From assembly GCF_000368865.1 (NCBI RefSeq), contig NZ_KB849727.1, positions 427,194-491,193 on the forward strand: a stretch of 64,000 nucleotides of DNA. Reading direction: 5' to 3'. Of the stretch, positions 37,247-46,696 are shown one piece after another (the first letter of the stretch is position 1; every line of letters starts with the position of its first letter). The DNA comes from Acinetobacter bouvetii DSM 14964 = CIP 107468. Lineage in GTDB: Bacteria; Pseudomonadota; Gammaproteobacteria; Pseudomonadales; Moraxellaceae. The notes under the pieces are model-generated. The model was not told the origin of the DNA. It did not search any database and was given only the letters and a program-made list of their open reading frames with translations. Both the position numbers and the translations under genes were made by a program.

Positions 37247-39381
37247 GCGCTCGCTCCAGTCACACGCTTTTGCACACCGCCCGATTGATTTAAAATCTGA
37301 TCTCTTGGGCCATCCATGACAATTTTTCCGTCATTCACCACAATGATGCGGTCCACCAATTCCAGTACGGCCCGGCGGTGCGTTGCAACAACCAGTGTCC
37401 GATGCTTTAAGTAAAATCGAAGATGGTCAATCAGCTGCTTTTCTGAAACATCATCAATAGATGCAGTAGGCTCATCCAGGAGCAGAATATTCGGCTCACG
37501 AATCAGCAGCCGCGCCAGCAGCAAAGCTTGCCGCTGCCCGCCAGAAAAACCAAAACCACCTTCCAGCACAATATGGTCCAGCCCTTCTTTCTTTTCTTGC
37601 ACAAAACCTAAAGCGCCTGTGATATTCAGCACATGCAATATTTGATCATCTGTCGCTAAAGGCGCACCCAGTGTTAAATTTTCCCGGATAGATCCATAAA
37701 ACAGCTGTGACGTTTGATTCAGCTGCCCCAGATCCCGGCGGACATCTGAAGGATCAATCAAGCCAATATCAATGCCATCCAATTTGACTTTGCCCTGTGA
37801 AGGCGTCTGCATGCCAGACAGCAGCTGCAATAGCGTTGATTTTCCAGCGCCATTTCGGCCTAAAATAGCAATTTTCTCTCCGGGCTTGATATCCAGTTTA
37901 GGAATAATCAGGCTGGGTTTCGGGTCATCATCGCCATACTTAAACACCACGCCATTCAGCTCGTAACTGCCGTGTATCACAGGGCGATGAATCAGATGCG
38001 AATAATCAGGCTGATCCACCGGCTTTTTCATCAGTTCATCCAGCCCGGCTTTGGCTACTTTTGCCTGCTGCCAGCGGCCCAATACGCCGGTCAGCTGCGC
38101 AATAGGCGCCAGCATGCGCGAAGACAAAATTGAGCAGGCCACCAAAGCCCCCGTAGTCATGTCTCCTTTCATAACGGCAAAGCAGCCTACAAGCACGACA
38201 ATGGCAAAAGCCAGCCCTTGAATTTTCTGCGTCCAAGCATTCATAAAGCCGACAATTTTGCGCTGCTGCATGCTGACATTGGCAGATACTTCATTCATGT
38301 GATTCCATTGATTCTGGAAGCGGGATTCTGCGCGCAGCAGTTTAATGTCTTCAATCCCTTGCACTGCCTCCACCAGCAATGCATTGCGGATCGCCGATTC
38401 ACGCATGCCCATTTGCGCCAGCTGCGCCAATTTCTTCTGCGCAAGTATGCCTGGCAGCACCATCACCGGAACAATCAGCAGCATCACCCAAAACAGATTG
38501 CCGCCAATAATCCAAAAGATGGCCAAGAAAAGCAAAAAGAAAGGCAAGTCAGCAATGGCTGTCACCGTTGTAGAGGTCACTAATTCACGAACACCTTCCA
38601 ATTCACGGATTTGCGAAATAAATGTCCCGGTTGATTTAGAACGTTCGCTGTTTTTTATGCGCAGCGCATGGCCAAAGACCCGGTCTGAAATTTTTAAATC
38701 TGAGCGCTTTCCAATAATGTCTGACAGATGAATACGGGTAATACGCAGCACAAACTCAAAAATCGCCGCCAGCAGCACACCGCTGGCCAGCACCCAGAGT
38801 GTTGAAACCGACTGGGACGGAATCACCCGGTCATAAACATTCATGGAAAAAAGCACGGTAGCCAGCGCTAAGATATTCGCCATCATTGAAGCAAGCATAA
38901 TATCGATATAACGCTTCCAGTCTTGTAAGGCGATGCTCCAAAACCAGTTTTTCTCGAATGGTTTAATATATTCATCCACACGGATGTCTGGCACAGAGGA
39001 TTCCGGACGCAAAATATAAATATTGCGTGCACCGTGATTCAGCCGTTCAATCGGAAATACCTGAGATAAGCCTTCATCGCCGCTGAGCTGCACACTAGCA
39101 TTTCCATCCGTATCTATGCGTTCAACTACGCCGACTTCCCCGCTATTGAATTCAATCATGACAGGCAGGCGCCATGGATTCAGCAAATTGACATCGTATT
39201 TATTTTTGCGCACGCTCAAGCCAATCTGCTTGGCCATCACATTGATCAATTCTTCTAAATTGCCGTGCTGATTCCAATCCAGCTGTAGGCGAATCCGTTC
39301 TTCCGATGCTTCTATGCGGTAATGCTTAGCAATATTCTGTACGGCCTGAAGCCAAGGCTGATAATTTATTGTCTGTGTCAT
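37243..39381 (-). CDS. Type I secretion ABC transporter (LapB/HlyB-like)
   Basis: The inner-membrane export motor. A 712-residue ABC exporter with an N-terminal C39-like domain (about 1–125) that has no catalytic Cys, hence a substrate-docking domain rather than a protease. The six-helix membrane domain has WVLASGVLLAAIFEFVL and PVMVLPGI. In the ATPase, Walker A GRNGAGKSTLL is near residue 508, the signature FGFSGGQRQALLLARLL follows, then LLLDEPTASID. This type exports large RTX or Bap-like adhesins without cutting a leader peptide. It overlaps the TolC-like gene by four bases and the adaptor by four. Confidence 0.95.
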   Translation of the reverse strand: MTQTINYQPWLQAVQNIAKHYRIEASEERIRLQLDWNQHGNLEELINVMAKQIGLSVRKNKYDVNLLNPWRLPVMIEFNSGEVGVVERIDTDGNASVQLSGDEGLSQVFPIERLNHGARNIYILRPESSVPDIRVDEYIKPFEKNWFWSIALQDWKRYIDIMLASMMANILALATVLFSMNVYDRVIPSQSVSTLWVLASGVLLAAIFEFVLRITRIHLSDIIGKRSDLKISDRVFGHALRIKNSERSKSTGTFISQIRELEGVRELVTSTTVTAIADLPFFLLFLAIFWIIGGNLFWVMLLIVPVMVLPGILAQKKLAQLAQMGMRESAIRNALLVEAVQGIEDIKLLRAESRFQNQWNHMNEVSANVSMQQRKIVGFMNAWTQKIQGLAFAIVVLVGCFAVMKGDMTTGALVACSILSSRMLAPIAQLTGVLGRWQQAKVAKAGLDELMKKPVDQPDYSHLIHRPVIHGSYELNGVVFKYGDDDPKPSLIIPKLDIKPGEKIAILGRNGAGKSTLLQLLSGMQTPSQGKVKLDGIDIGLIDPSDVRRDLGQLNQTSQLFYGSIRENLTLGAPLATDDQILHVLNITGALGFVQEKKEGLDHIVLEGGFGFSGGQRQALLLARLLIREPNILLLDEPTASIDDVSEKQLIDHLRFYLKHRTLVVATHRRAVLELVDRIIVVNDGKIVMDGPRDQILNQSGGVQKRVTGASA

Positions 39382-40919
39382 GGCTGAACTTCAACCCCCT
39401 GAATCATCTTATTATTTAATTCGTAGATCTCCCTGCTGCGTCCTGTCACCTGTATATACTGCGCAAGTCCTGAATAAATATCGTATTGTGAGTTTACGAT
39501 TTCCATCGCTGCGCTATGAATAGACTGTTCCGCATTCAATAGGTCGACTACTGTTCTTGTGCCTAATTTATATTGTTCCTGATACAGCTCTTTGGTTCGC
39601 GCTGTCGTTTCCCTGCGCTGCACAAGTACCGACATCTGCCTTTTCTTATTCTCAATTTGTTCCCGAATTAAACGCACGCGATCCACGACATCTAAATAAG
39701 CGGCATTCACTTGCGCCCGCGCAGCGTCTTCCGCATAGCTGGCAGCGCGTGTTTGAGCAGCAATGGCGCCGCCCTGATAAAAATTGCTATTGGCTTCGAG
39801 CATAATAGAATTATAAAAGCCGTCATCTTCATTATTGTTTGGATTGCGGCCGTTTACCGCCTGACTGAGGCTGCCTTTAATATTGATGGTCGGATAAGCG
39901 CTCAGTTTCGCCTGCTGCTTTTGAAACTTTGCCACTTCTACACCCGCTTGCGCCTGCATAATACTCGGGATGAAGTTATATTCAGGGTCTTTATATAAAT
40001 CCGACTTTTGCAAAATGGCCGCTGGAATTTCCCATTGGTTTGCAGACACATCAAAACCCAGCAGCGTTCTTAAGCGTTGCTGGTTTAGGCGAAGCTGCAT
40101 TTGCTGTACAATCAGGTTGGATTCAGCCGCCTCTAAATTCGATTGAGCCTGAATAGGGTCGGCCTGACTGCTGATTCCTGCTTTTGCCCGCAAATTCGCA
40201 ATCTCGGCAATCCGCCCAATGCCTTTAATCTGCTCTTGTGCAATTTTGCTGATTTCCTGATAGCGCTTGATATTGATAATGGCATCCGCCACATCATAAG
40301 AGACTTGATCTAAACTGACTAAAAAACCCGCCTGCTCTTGCAGCATTTTAGCTTCAGTAACATTGACACTGCTTTTCACCTTGCCAAAGTCATACAGCAT
40401 TTGCGCAGCATTCAGTGAAACCACTTGCCCGCCGCGCTCACCCTTGGTTAAATCCGCCGTACTGAAACCGCCAGACAGCTGCGGAAAGTACTGCGATTTG
40501 GCTAAGTCAATATTGGTGCTTTGCTCAGAGACATTCGCAATATTTCTGCTGATTTCAGGCCTGCGCTGTACAGCGGCATGAATTGCATCAAGAAAGCTCA
40601 ATTTCCCTGAAACAGGCCAGCCGGGATGAACATTAAGAGGATTGGAGGCTTGCGCCGAAGGCGTCAGCTCGCTCACTTTTGACGTATCAAAAGGAAATTT
40701 GCTCAATTCCGTAATATCAATTTTTTCAGCAGAACGCTTGGGTTTCGGCGCAAATAACTGCCCTATTCCACCGTTTAAAAGATGAAATTGATTTTTTTCC
40801 GCATTCTCTGCATGCGCATAGGAAAGGTGAAAAGGAATAATCAGAACAAACAGCGCTGTTCGTTTATTTTTTTCAAATTTTCCCCATAGTTTTAAATACT
40901 TACTATTTATTATTAGCAT
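39378..40919 (-). CDS. TolC-family outer-membrane channel of the type I secretion system
   Basis: A 513-residue outer-membrane efflux/secretion protein. A signal peptide lies at about residues 20–37 (TALFVLIIPF then HLSYAHA). An N-terminal extension rich in Lys/Ser/Pro precedes two repeats of the TolC helical-barrel domain (one near AVQRRPEISRNIANVSEQS, one near LYKDPEYNFIPSIMQAQAG). GTRTVVDLLNAEQSIHSA is the family motif of the second repeat. It heads the operon tolC-like/ABC/HlyD on the minus strand, all with four-base overlaps. Pathogenic Acinetobacter use an equivalent three-gene system; no adhesin or RTX gene lies beside it here. Confidence 0.93.
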   Translation of the reverse strand: MLIINSKYLKLWGKFEKNKRTALFVLIIPFHLSYAHAENAEKNQFHLLNGGIGQLFAPKPKRSAEKIDITELSKFPFDTSKVSELTPSAQASNPLNVHPGWPVSGKLSFLDAIHAAVQRRPEISRNIANVSEQSTNIDLAKSQYFPQLSGGFSTADLTKGERGGQVVSLNAAQMLYDFGKVKSSVNVTEAKMLQEQAGFLVSLDQVSYDVADAIINIKRYQEISKIAQEQIKGIGRIAEIANLRAKAGISSQADPIQAQSNLEAAESNLIVQQMQLRLNQQRLRTLLGFDVSANQWEIPAAILQKSDLYKDPEYNFIPSIMQAQAGVEVAKFQKQQAKLSAYPTINIKGSLSQAVNGRNPNNNEDDGFYNSIMLEANSNFYQGGAIAAQTRAASYAEDAARAQVNAAYLDVVDRVRLIREQIENKKRQMSVLVQRRETTARTKELYQEQYKLGTRTVVDLLNAEQSIHSAAMEIVNSQYDIYSGLAQYIQVTGRSREIYELNNKMIQGVEVQP

Positions 40920-41014
40920 TGTTTCTACGCAATAATTTTTATTTGGGTTTTTATATGTAATTCGTAAATAAAATTACGTTTATCGAATATTTTTATTATT
41001 TTATTGAATAAGCC

Positions 41015-41057
41015 CCCTCACAACAATGACCCATTTCTCATTTTGTGAGGGTTTTTT
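41015..41057 (+). terminator. Hairpin with T tract between TolC-like gene and lptB
   Basis: A 9-bp stem CCCTCACAA / TTGTGAGGG with a 19-base loop and six T's on the plus strand. Both flanking genes run on the minus strand, so no known transcript needs a plus-strand terminator here. Confidence 0.6.
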
Positions 41058-41062
41058 GCCAT

Positions 41063-41809
41063 TTAGACTGTAAAGTCATCGCCTAAATAGACTTTGCGGA
41101 CAGTTTCATTTTCTAGAATTTCTTGCGGGGAACCTTCCGCAATAACGGAACCTTCACTGACAATATAGGCGTGCTCGCAAATCGCCAATGTTTCGCGCAC
41201 GTTGTGATCAGTAATTAAAACACCGATGCCGCGGTCTTTTAATGTCCGGATAATGTCTTTGATGTCACCGACTGAAATCGGGTCAACCCCTGCAAATGGT
41301 TCATCCAGCAGCATAAATTTCGGATCTGCCGCCAATGCGCGGGCAATTTCTGCACGGCGCCGCTCACCGCCTGAGACGCTCATGCCCAAGGAGTCTTTAA
41401 TATGGGTGATTTTAAAATCAGCTAGCAATTCTGCCAGACGCTGCTGGCGCTGCTGCTTATTTAAGTCTTTGCGGGTTTCCAAAATAGACATGATATTTTC
41501 AGAAATTGTCAATTTTCTAAAAATAGAGGCTTCCTGCGGCAAATAGCCAATGCCTTTACGTGCACGCTCATGCATAGCCAAGTCCGACATGTCCAAATCA
41601 TCTAAATGGATTTCGCCTTTGTCCATGCGCACGAGGCCAACGACCATATAGAAGCTGGTGGTTTTACCGGCGCCATTCGGGCCAAGCAATCCTACAATCT
41701 GCCCGCTTTGCATGCTGAATGAAACATCTTTCACCACCCAGCGCTTGCTGTAATTCTTTGCTAAATGCTTAATGCATAAGGTTTGAGGCTGATTCAGCGG
41801 TTTCTCCAT
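41063..41809 (-). CDS. lptB: Lipopolysaccharide export ATPase LptB
   Basis: LptB drives extraction of LPS or LOS from the inner membrane together with LptFG and LptC. The 248-residue product has Walker [12 protein letters not shown] near residue 42, the Q-loop [12 protein letters not shown], signature [16 protein letters not shown] and Walker [14 protein letters not shown], with the H-loop ITDHNVRET. The start codon shares one base with the lptA stop (TAATG). It ends the kdsD-kdsC-lptC-lptA-lptB run; in E. coli rpoN comes next, here it does not. Confidence 0.97.
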   Translation of the reverse strand: MEKPLNQPQTLCIKHLAKNYSKRWVVKDVSFSMQSGQIVGLLGPNGAGKTTSFYMVVGLVRMDKGEIHLDDLDMSDLAMHERARKGIGYLPQEASIFRKLTISENIMSILETRKDLNKQQRQQRLAELLADFKITHIKDSLGMSVSGGERRRAEIARALAADPKFMLLDEPFAGVDPISVGDIKDIIRTLKDRGIGVLITDHNVRETLAICEHAYIVSEGSVIAEGSPQEILENETVRKVYLGDDFTV

Positions 41810-42375
41810 TAATCACGCGCTCCCGGGAATGACTTAGAACTGGACGGCGGAATAATGATTTGTACACGGCCAGAAGACGAGCCCGAACTATTTGGTGTGC
41901 CTTCAGCCACAATATCACCTTTGTTCATGCTGTACTTTAATGTATTGCCTTTGATGCTGGCGCCGTTCTGTTCCAATAAAGCGCTGCCAGACATGGTAAG
42001 AATGCCTGTTTCAGCATTATAGACAATCTTTTGCGCTTGGCCTTTAGCTAAGCCTTTAGCAGGATCTACTTTTTGCTGAAAACGGGCAGGCCCGCCAGTT
42101 GCAGTAATGGTGCTGATTTCTTTACGGCTATTCAGGTTGGCCACAATGGAATTTGCCTGCAGCTTCATCGTGCCCTGTTCAATAATGACATTGCCCGTAT
42201 AAGTCGTAATACCCGTTTTTTCATTAAAAGTCGCGCGGTCAGCCACTAACGAAATTGGCTGATTGCGGTCAGAAGGCAATGCAAAAGCGCCTGCTGAACA
42301 CAGTGCAAGTGAACCCATCAGCACTGCCTGTTTTAGGAAAGCGTTAGACAATAGTGGTTTATGATTAAGGTTCAT
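41809..42375 (-). CDS. lptA: Lipopolysaccharide transport periplasmic protein LptA
   Basis: LptA forms the periplasmic bridge that carries LPS to the outer membrane. I set the start at the ATG at 42375 because GAGGAAAGT stands right before it and it opens a good signal peptide ([11 protein letters not shown], then a hydrophobic run ending AFA, about residue 34). That gives 188 residues. The OstA/LptA beta-jellyroll follows: [29 protein letters not shown], and [18 protein letters not shown]. Its 5' end overlaps lptC by 11 bases. Confidence 0.93.
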   Translation of the reverse strand: MNLNHKPLLSNAFLKQAVLMGSLALCSAGAFALPSDRNQPISLVADRATFNEKTGITTYTGNVIIEQGTMKLQANSIVANLNSRKEISTITATGGPARFQQKVDPAKGLAKGQAQKIVYNAETGILTMSGSALLEQNGASIKGNTLKYSMNKGDIVAEGTPNSSGSSSGRVQIIIPPSSSKSFPGARD

Positions 42376-42907
42376 ACTTTCCTCGAATATTAAAAAATTC
42401 GTACTGACCGTCATTTAAATTGGCTTTCAGACCGTTACTGACAAATTCGGCTTGCGGAGTCTGCACTGTAACCTGTTTGTCAGTTTCTAATTCACGTGTT
42501 TTTGGAAAAGCAGTCAATTCATCTGTTAGAAAGACCATTTTTCCATTTTCCAGCAGTTTTGTTGCTTCAACTTTATGCCTTAGAACAACTTTTTCATTGT
42601 CATTATAACCATTGGCAACTTTGGCAAAAAATGTCGCATCTACACGCCCATCTTTATACGTGGATGCTCTCAGATTATCCAGCTGTGATGTTTTTTGCTG
42701 CAAATCCTGCTCTAAACGGTCGACTTGCGCGCGAATGTACAGCTTACCCTGCTCATCAGTTTGAGTCAGATTAATATTCTCTGCAGAATACTTCATGCTG
42801 CGCGCAGAATCGGCTTGGAGTTTATTGCCTTTTCCACTGTAATAGTAATAACCGCCGCTTACAGCCGCAATAGCGATTGCAGTAACGTATAAAACTTTTG
42901 TATCCAT
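42365..42907 (-). CDS. lptC: LPS export ABC transporter periplasmic protein LptC
   Basis: LptC anchors LptA to the inner-membrane LptBFG complex. The 180-residue product has one N-terminal transmembrane segment (VLYVTAIAIAAVSGGYYYY) and a periplasmic OstA-type domain with IRAQVDRLEQDLQQ, LLENGKMVFLTDELTAF and the end FVSNGLKANLNDGQYEFFN, split here into shorter runs. The sequence is poorly conserved in general, but position and topology are clear. The next gene upstream is kdsC, 40 bases away. Confidence 0.92.
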   Translation of the reverse strand: MDTKVLYVTAIAIAAVSGGYYYYSGKGNKLQADSARSMKYSAENINLTQTDEQGKLYIRAQVDRLEQDLQQKTSQLDNLRASTYKDGRVDATFFAKVANGYNDNEKVVLRHKVEATKLLENGKMVFLTDELTAFPKTRELETDKQVTVQTPQAEFVSNGLKANLNDGQYEFFNIRGKYEP

Positions 42908-42947
42908 AAGCGGTTGTTTAATCCAAATTTAATGAATTATTAAGTTA

Positions 42948-43487
42948 TTAATGCGGTGCGCTGGCAAATTTTTCAAGCATCTCTTGGTAAACGCCTTTCG
43001 ACATCAGCAGCATATCGCAAATTTCACGCACAGCACCGCGGCCACCGTAAGCCTGTGTTACCAAATCTGCACGGCGGCGCACTTCTACATGGCCATTGGG
43101 CACGGTAATTTTCATGCCGGCAATCGCAAATGCAGATAAATCAGGCCAGTCGTCGCCCATATACAGGCAATCTCCTGGATCTAAATTCAGCTGCGCACAT
43201 GCTTCACGAAGCGCTGTACCTTTATCCTCACGGCCTTGAAACACCAAGTCCACGCCTAAGTCAGACATTCGCTTTTCAACAATATTACTTTTTCGGCCAG
43301 TAATAATAATGACTTTAATACCCGCTTTTTGTACGAGTTTCATACCTAAACCGTCACGAATATCAAAAGACTTAATTTCGTCTCCCGAATTGGTCAAGGT
43401 TACAAAGCCGTCACTCAGAATTCCATCTACATCCAGCACCAAAGCTTGAATATGACGAGCCTGTTCCAATAATACATAAGAAGCCAT
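42948..43487 (-). CDS. kdsC: 3-deoxy-D-manno-octulosonate-8-phosphate phosphatase KdsC
   Basis: KdsC removes the phosphate from KDO-8-phosphate, the third step of KDO synthesis. A 179-residue HAD-superfamily protein: motif I reads LVLDVDGILSDG near residue 16, motif II IITGRKS, motif III lysine/Asp region ending YMGDDWPDL. It is short, without a cap domain, as expected for the C0 class. It is three bases from kdsD, so tightly coupled. It has a short C-terminal tail that completes the neighbouring subunit's active site in the family. Confidence 0.95.
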   Translation of the reverse strand: MASYVLLEQARHIQALVLDVDGILSDGFVTLTNSGDEIKSFDIRDGLGMKLVQKAGIKVIIITGRKSNIVEKRMSDLGVDLVFQGREDKGTALREACAQLNLDPGDCLYMGDDWPDLSAFAIAGMKITVPNGHVEVRRRADLVTQAYGGRGAVREICDMLLMSKGVYQEMLEKFASAPH

Positions 43488-43490
43488 TGC

Positions 43491-44489
43491 TTAATTTACC
43501 CCAGCCTGAATTAAATCATGCATGCTGATTACACCAATCACGGTATTGTCTTCATCAACAACAATGAACTGATTGATTTTTTTAGCATTCATTTTCTCTA
43601 GCGCTTCTACTGCGCGGGCTTCTTTTGAAATCGTTGACGGATGCTGAATCATCACTTCAGATACAGGCAGATTCACATCAAAGCCTTGCTGCTTGTCAAT
43701 CAAACGGCGTAAATCGCCATCGGTAAAAATTCCGAGAAGCTTGTCATCAGCATCGACAACAGTTGTCAGCCCTAGCCGCTTATTGGAAATTTCATACAGC
43801 ACTTTATTCATTGGCGTTTCAGGCGCAACTTTTGGCAGCTCTTCGCCTGTATGCATCAAGTGTTTGACATGCAGAAGCAAGCGCTTGCCTAAAGCGCCTG
43901 CAGGATGAGAGCGTGCAAAATCATCCGAAGTGAAACCGCGCGCTTCCAAAAGCGCAACAGCCAAAGCATCGCCTAAGGCCAATGTCGCCGTGGTGCTGGA
44001 AGTTGGCGCTAAACCTAGCGGACAAGCCTCTTGAATATCACCTAATGTTAATGCCACATCTGCATTTTGCGGCATTGGGCCTTTATCGTGCCCAGAAATC
44101 GTGATCAATGGTACGCCGACATGCTTAATCAGCGGCATCAGCATCATAATTTCATCGCTTTTGCCTGAATAGGAAATCGCGATCAGCACATCACCTTTCA
44201 CCAGCATGCCCAAGTCACCATGGCCCGCTTCTCCGGGATGCATGAAAAATGACGGCGTCCCTGTGGATGCAAAAGTCGCCGCCATTTTACGGCCGATATG
44301 GCCGGACTTACCCATACCGGTAATCACTAAACGCCCTTTGCATTGCAAAATAATTTCGCAGGCTTGGGTAAAACGTTCATCTATCTCGGCAGCCAGTACG
44401 CTCAAAGCATTGCATTCAATGCTGAGGGTTTCCAATGCGACCTTTTGAAAATCAATTTGATTTGGCATATTTGGTGGATTCAAAGCCAT
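43491..44489 (-). CDS. kdsD: Arabinose-5-phosphate isomerase KdsD
   Basis: KdsD makes arabinose-5-phosphate from ribulose-5-phosphate for KDO. The ATG at 44489 is preferred because AAAGG sits just upstream and gives 332 residues, near the usual 328; an earlier ATG adds 12 residues and a later one at 44468 has no ribosome site. The SIS domain reads VITGMGKSGHIGRKMAATFASTGTP (in parts) with SGKSDEI, and two CBS domains follow (about 210–330). It opens the cluster that makes KDO and exports LPS. Confidence 0.95.
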   Translation of the reverse strand: MALNPPNMPNQIDFQKVALETLSIECNALSVLAAEIDERFTQACEIILQCKGRLVITGMGKSGHIGRKMAATFASTGTPSFFMHPGEAGHGDLGMLVKGDVLIAISYSGKSDEIMMLMPLIKHVGVPLITISGHDKGPMPQNADVALTLGDIQEACPLGLAPTSSTTATLALGDALAVALLEARGFTSDDFARSHPAGALGKRLLLHVKHLMHTGEELPKVAPETPMNKVLYEISNKRLGLTTVVDADDKLLGIFTDGDLRRLIDKQQGFDVNLPVSEVMIQHPSTISKEARAVEALEKMNAKKINQFIVVDEDNTVIGVISMHDLIQAGVN

Positions 44490-44630
44490 TTTACCTTTAT
44501 TAGTGCTGAACTCGCAGCGCTTCAATCACTATGAATAATTTAGCTGATTTTAGCATATCTGCATAAATTCAACGTTTATAAATGTTCAATTTATAATGTC
44601 TTATCGTCAGTTTTAACAATTTTACGCAAA

Positions 44631-44662
44631 AAAAAACCTTAGTCCGAAAACTAAGGTTTTTT
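44631..44662 (-). terminator. Terminator after tRNA-Gly
   Basis: A 12-bp perfect stem AAAAAACCTTAG / CTAAGGTTTTTT (plus-strand reading) with T's after it on the minus strand. It lies just past the 3' end of the tRNA. Confidence 0.9.
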
Positions 44663-44669
44663 CATATTC

Positions 44670-44745
44670 TGGAGCGGGAAAGGAGACTCGAACTCCCGAC
44701 CCCAACCTTGGCAAGGTTATGCTCTACCAACTGAGCTATTCCCGC
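44670..44745 (-). tRNA. tRNA-Gly(GCC)
   Basis: 76 bases on the minus strand. It has a GCGGGAA acceptor arm paired with TTCCCGC, a D-arm AGCTCAGTTGGTAGAGC, anticodon GCC in CTTGCCAAG, a T-arm GGGAGTTCGAGTCTCC and an encoded CCA end. It reads GGC/GGT codons. It stands alone between cysS and the kds cluster, both also on the minus strand, and is closed by a strong terminator. Confidence 0.97.
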
Positions 44746-44810
44746 AATATGGGAATGCATTATAGAGAGTTTTTAAAGGTTGTCAACTCCCCACGCATTC
44801 AATTGGCGAA

Positions 44811-46232
44811 TTAATCAGCACGGCGCCAAATAGTGCCTTGGCGTGTATCTTCCAATACGACACCTTGATCCAGCAGCGACTGGCGGATTTCGTCGGCTTT
44901 GGCAAATTCTTTGGCTTTTTTTGCATCTTGACGCTGCTGAATCAGATCTTCAATCTGTTCTTCCGTTAATCCCAACGCTTCTTGCCCAATATCCGACTTT
45001 AAGAAATCCTCTACGTTTTGCTGCACCAGACCTAAAATATTGGTCAAATGGCGCAATGTAGAATAATACACAGCGGCTTGATCCGCCTGCTCTTCTTTCA
45101 CCGAGCGGTTGAGTTCTTTGTTCACCTCAAACAGCACGGCAATCGCTTCCGCTGTATTGAAGTCATCCCGCATTGCTGCATTAAAACGCTCTACCAATGC
45201 CTCATCTAAAGTATCAATAGTCTTGTCGCCATACGCCTGCTGATACGCTTTAAATGAATGATAAAAACGGGTTAAAGCATTTTTTGCTTCTTTCAAGGCA
45301 AAATCAGAGAAGTTCACTGGGCTGCGATAGTGTGAAGACACAATAAAGTAGCGGATGACTTCAGGATGGAATTTTTCCATCACATCACGAATGGTGAAGA
45401 AGTTGCCGAGTGATTTCGACATTTTTTCGCCATCTACATTAATAAAGCCAACGTGCATCCAGTAATTGACATACTGTTCGCCTGTTGAGGCTTCAGACTG
45501 CGCAATTTCATTTTCATGGTGCGGGAAGGTTAAGTCTGAACCGCCGCCGTGAATATCAAAATGGTTGCCCAAGCAGCAAGTAGACATTGCGGAACATTCA
45601 ATATGCCAGCCCGGACGGCCATTGCCCCAAGGAGACGCCCAAGACGGCTCATTTTTTTTGGCATGCTTCCACAGTACAAAGTCAAATGGATGTTTCTTTT
45701 CAACTTCTACATCGACACGCTCAGATGCGCCAGCCTGCATATCTTCCAGTTTGCGGCCTGATAAGCGGCCATATTTTGCAAACTTTTCAACTTCAAAATA
45801 CACATCACCATTATTAGACGGGTAAGCTGTGCCGTTGTTGACCAGCGTACCAATCATATTTTGCATTTGATCAATATAATCGGTTGCACGCGGCGCTTCA
45901 TCCGGATGCAGGCAGCCTAGGTTTTCTGCATCTTCATTCATGGCTTGAATGAATCGGTCGGTTAAAGCCGTAATGCTTTCGCCATTTTCATTTGCGCGTT
46001 TAATAATTTTGTCGTCAATATCGGTAATATTGCGCACATATTTGACATTCCAGCCCTGACTGCGCAGGAAACGGATAATATAGTCAAATGCAACCATCAC
46101 TCGAGCATGGCCAATATGACAGTAGTCATAGACCGTCATACCGCACACATACATGTCGATATGCCCTTCTTTACGCGGTACAAATTCTACTTTTTTACGC
46201 TGCTCTGAGTTATATAGAACAAAAGGTTGCAT
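44811..46232 (-). CDS. cysS: Cysteine–tRNA ligase CysS
   Basis: CysRS charges tRNA-Cys. The 473-residue product has the HIGH motif as HIGHARV near residue 37, the first zinc Cys in [15 protein letters not shown], and a later Cys/His pair in HIECSAMS and [18 protein letters not shown] is present as [12 protein letters not shown] near residue 268. The usual C-terminal DALR helical domain completes it. It is a single gene upstream of tRNA-Gly on the same strand. Confidence 0.97.
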   Translation of the reverse strand: MQPFVLYNSEQRKKVEFVPRKEGHIDMYVCGMTVYDYCHIGHARVMVAFDYIIRFLRSQGWNVKYVRNITDIDDKIIKRANENGESITALTDRFIQAMNEDAENLGCLHPDEAPRATDYIDQMQNMIGTLVNNGTAYPSNNGDVYFEVEKFAKYGRLSGRKLEDMQAGASERVDVEVEKKHPFDFVLWKHAKKNEPSWASPWGNGRPGWHIECSAMSTCCLGNHFDIHGGGSDLTFPHHENEIAQSEASTGEQYVNYWMHVGFINVDGEKMSKSLGNFFTIRDVMEKFHPEVIRYFIVSSHYRSPVNFSDFALKEAKNALTRFYHSFKAYQQAYGDKTIDTLDEALVERFNAAMRDDFNTAEAIAVLFEVNKELNRSVKEEQADQAAVYYSTLRHLTNILGLVQQNVEDFLKSDIGQEALGLTEEQIEDLIQQRQDAKKAKEFAKADEIRQSLLDQGVVLEDTRQGTIWRRAD

Positions 46233-46696
46233 AGGTCTTTAAATTGTTTCTACCAAAAGATAGGTCATCTTAACCTAAGCATTATTTTTCATAAAGTTTT
46301 CAAAGAGAATTTTGTGATAAATCTTTCTTATATTTGATCAGATCTTTTTATACCTTGATCTATAGCGCCAAGAGCCTTGCATCATCGGTCTATAGCAACA
46401 GCCTGCCTGCACTCATTCACCCTCAGCGTACTTATGAGAACCTATCAAAAAACCTATTACATAAAATTACTTTCACAGCTACGCATTATTTCAAAATAGT
46501 TTTTATAGATTTTAGAAAGTGCAGCTTAATTCCAGCAGACAAATTACCTTAATAAATGTATGGAATTCAATTTTTTACTCTATTTAATTTTTTTTATAAA
46601 AAAAATTCTCATTCATCTTATTTCAGCCGTTTTCCTCAAATTTTCTCCATACTTTTAGACTAATCTTACGCAAAATTACATTTGGTACGTCCAATA
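46233..46696. other. 464-base gene-free region between cysS and the TonB receptor
   Basis: A+T-rich and divergent, so it holds two promoters. A 72-codon frame (46334–46552) has no ribosome site and no family resemblance, and I do not call it. A short iron-box-like motif lies near 46605. The receptor start at 46697 has no strong Shine-Dalgarno. Confidence 0.45.
46605..46613 (+). promoter_or_regulatory. Possible Fur half-site
   Basis: ATTCTCATT is the half-site seen in many Fur boxes (the reverse is AATGAGAAT), set in an A+T-rich run about 85 bases before the receptor start. The partner half is poor, so Fur control is only a suggestion, but it fits a TonB-dependent receptor. Confidence 0.3.

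Noticed and set aside
38218..38731. Two overlapping antisense frames (121 and 128 codons) in the ABC exporter gene
   Set aside because: They lie opposite the membrane domain of a real gene and have no independent features.
46334..46552. 72-codon frame before the TonB receptor
   Set aside because: No ribosome site and no conserved features; the region is more likely promoter.
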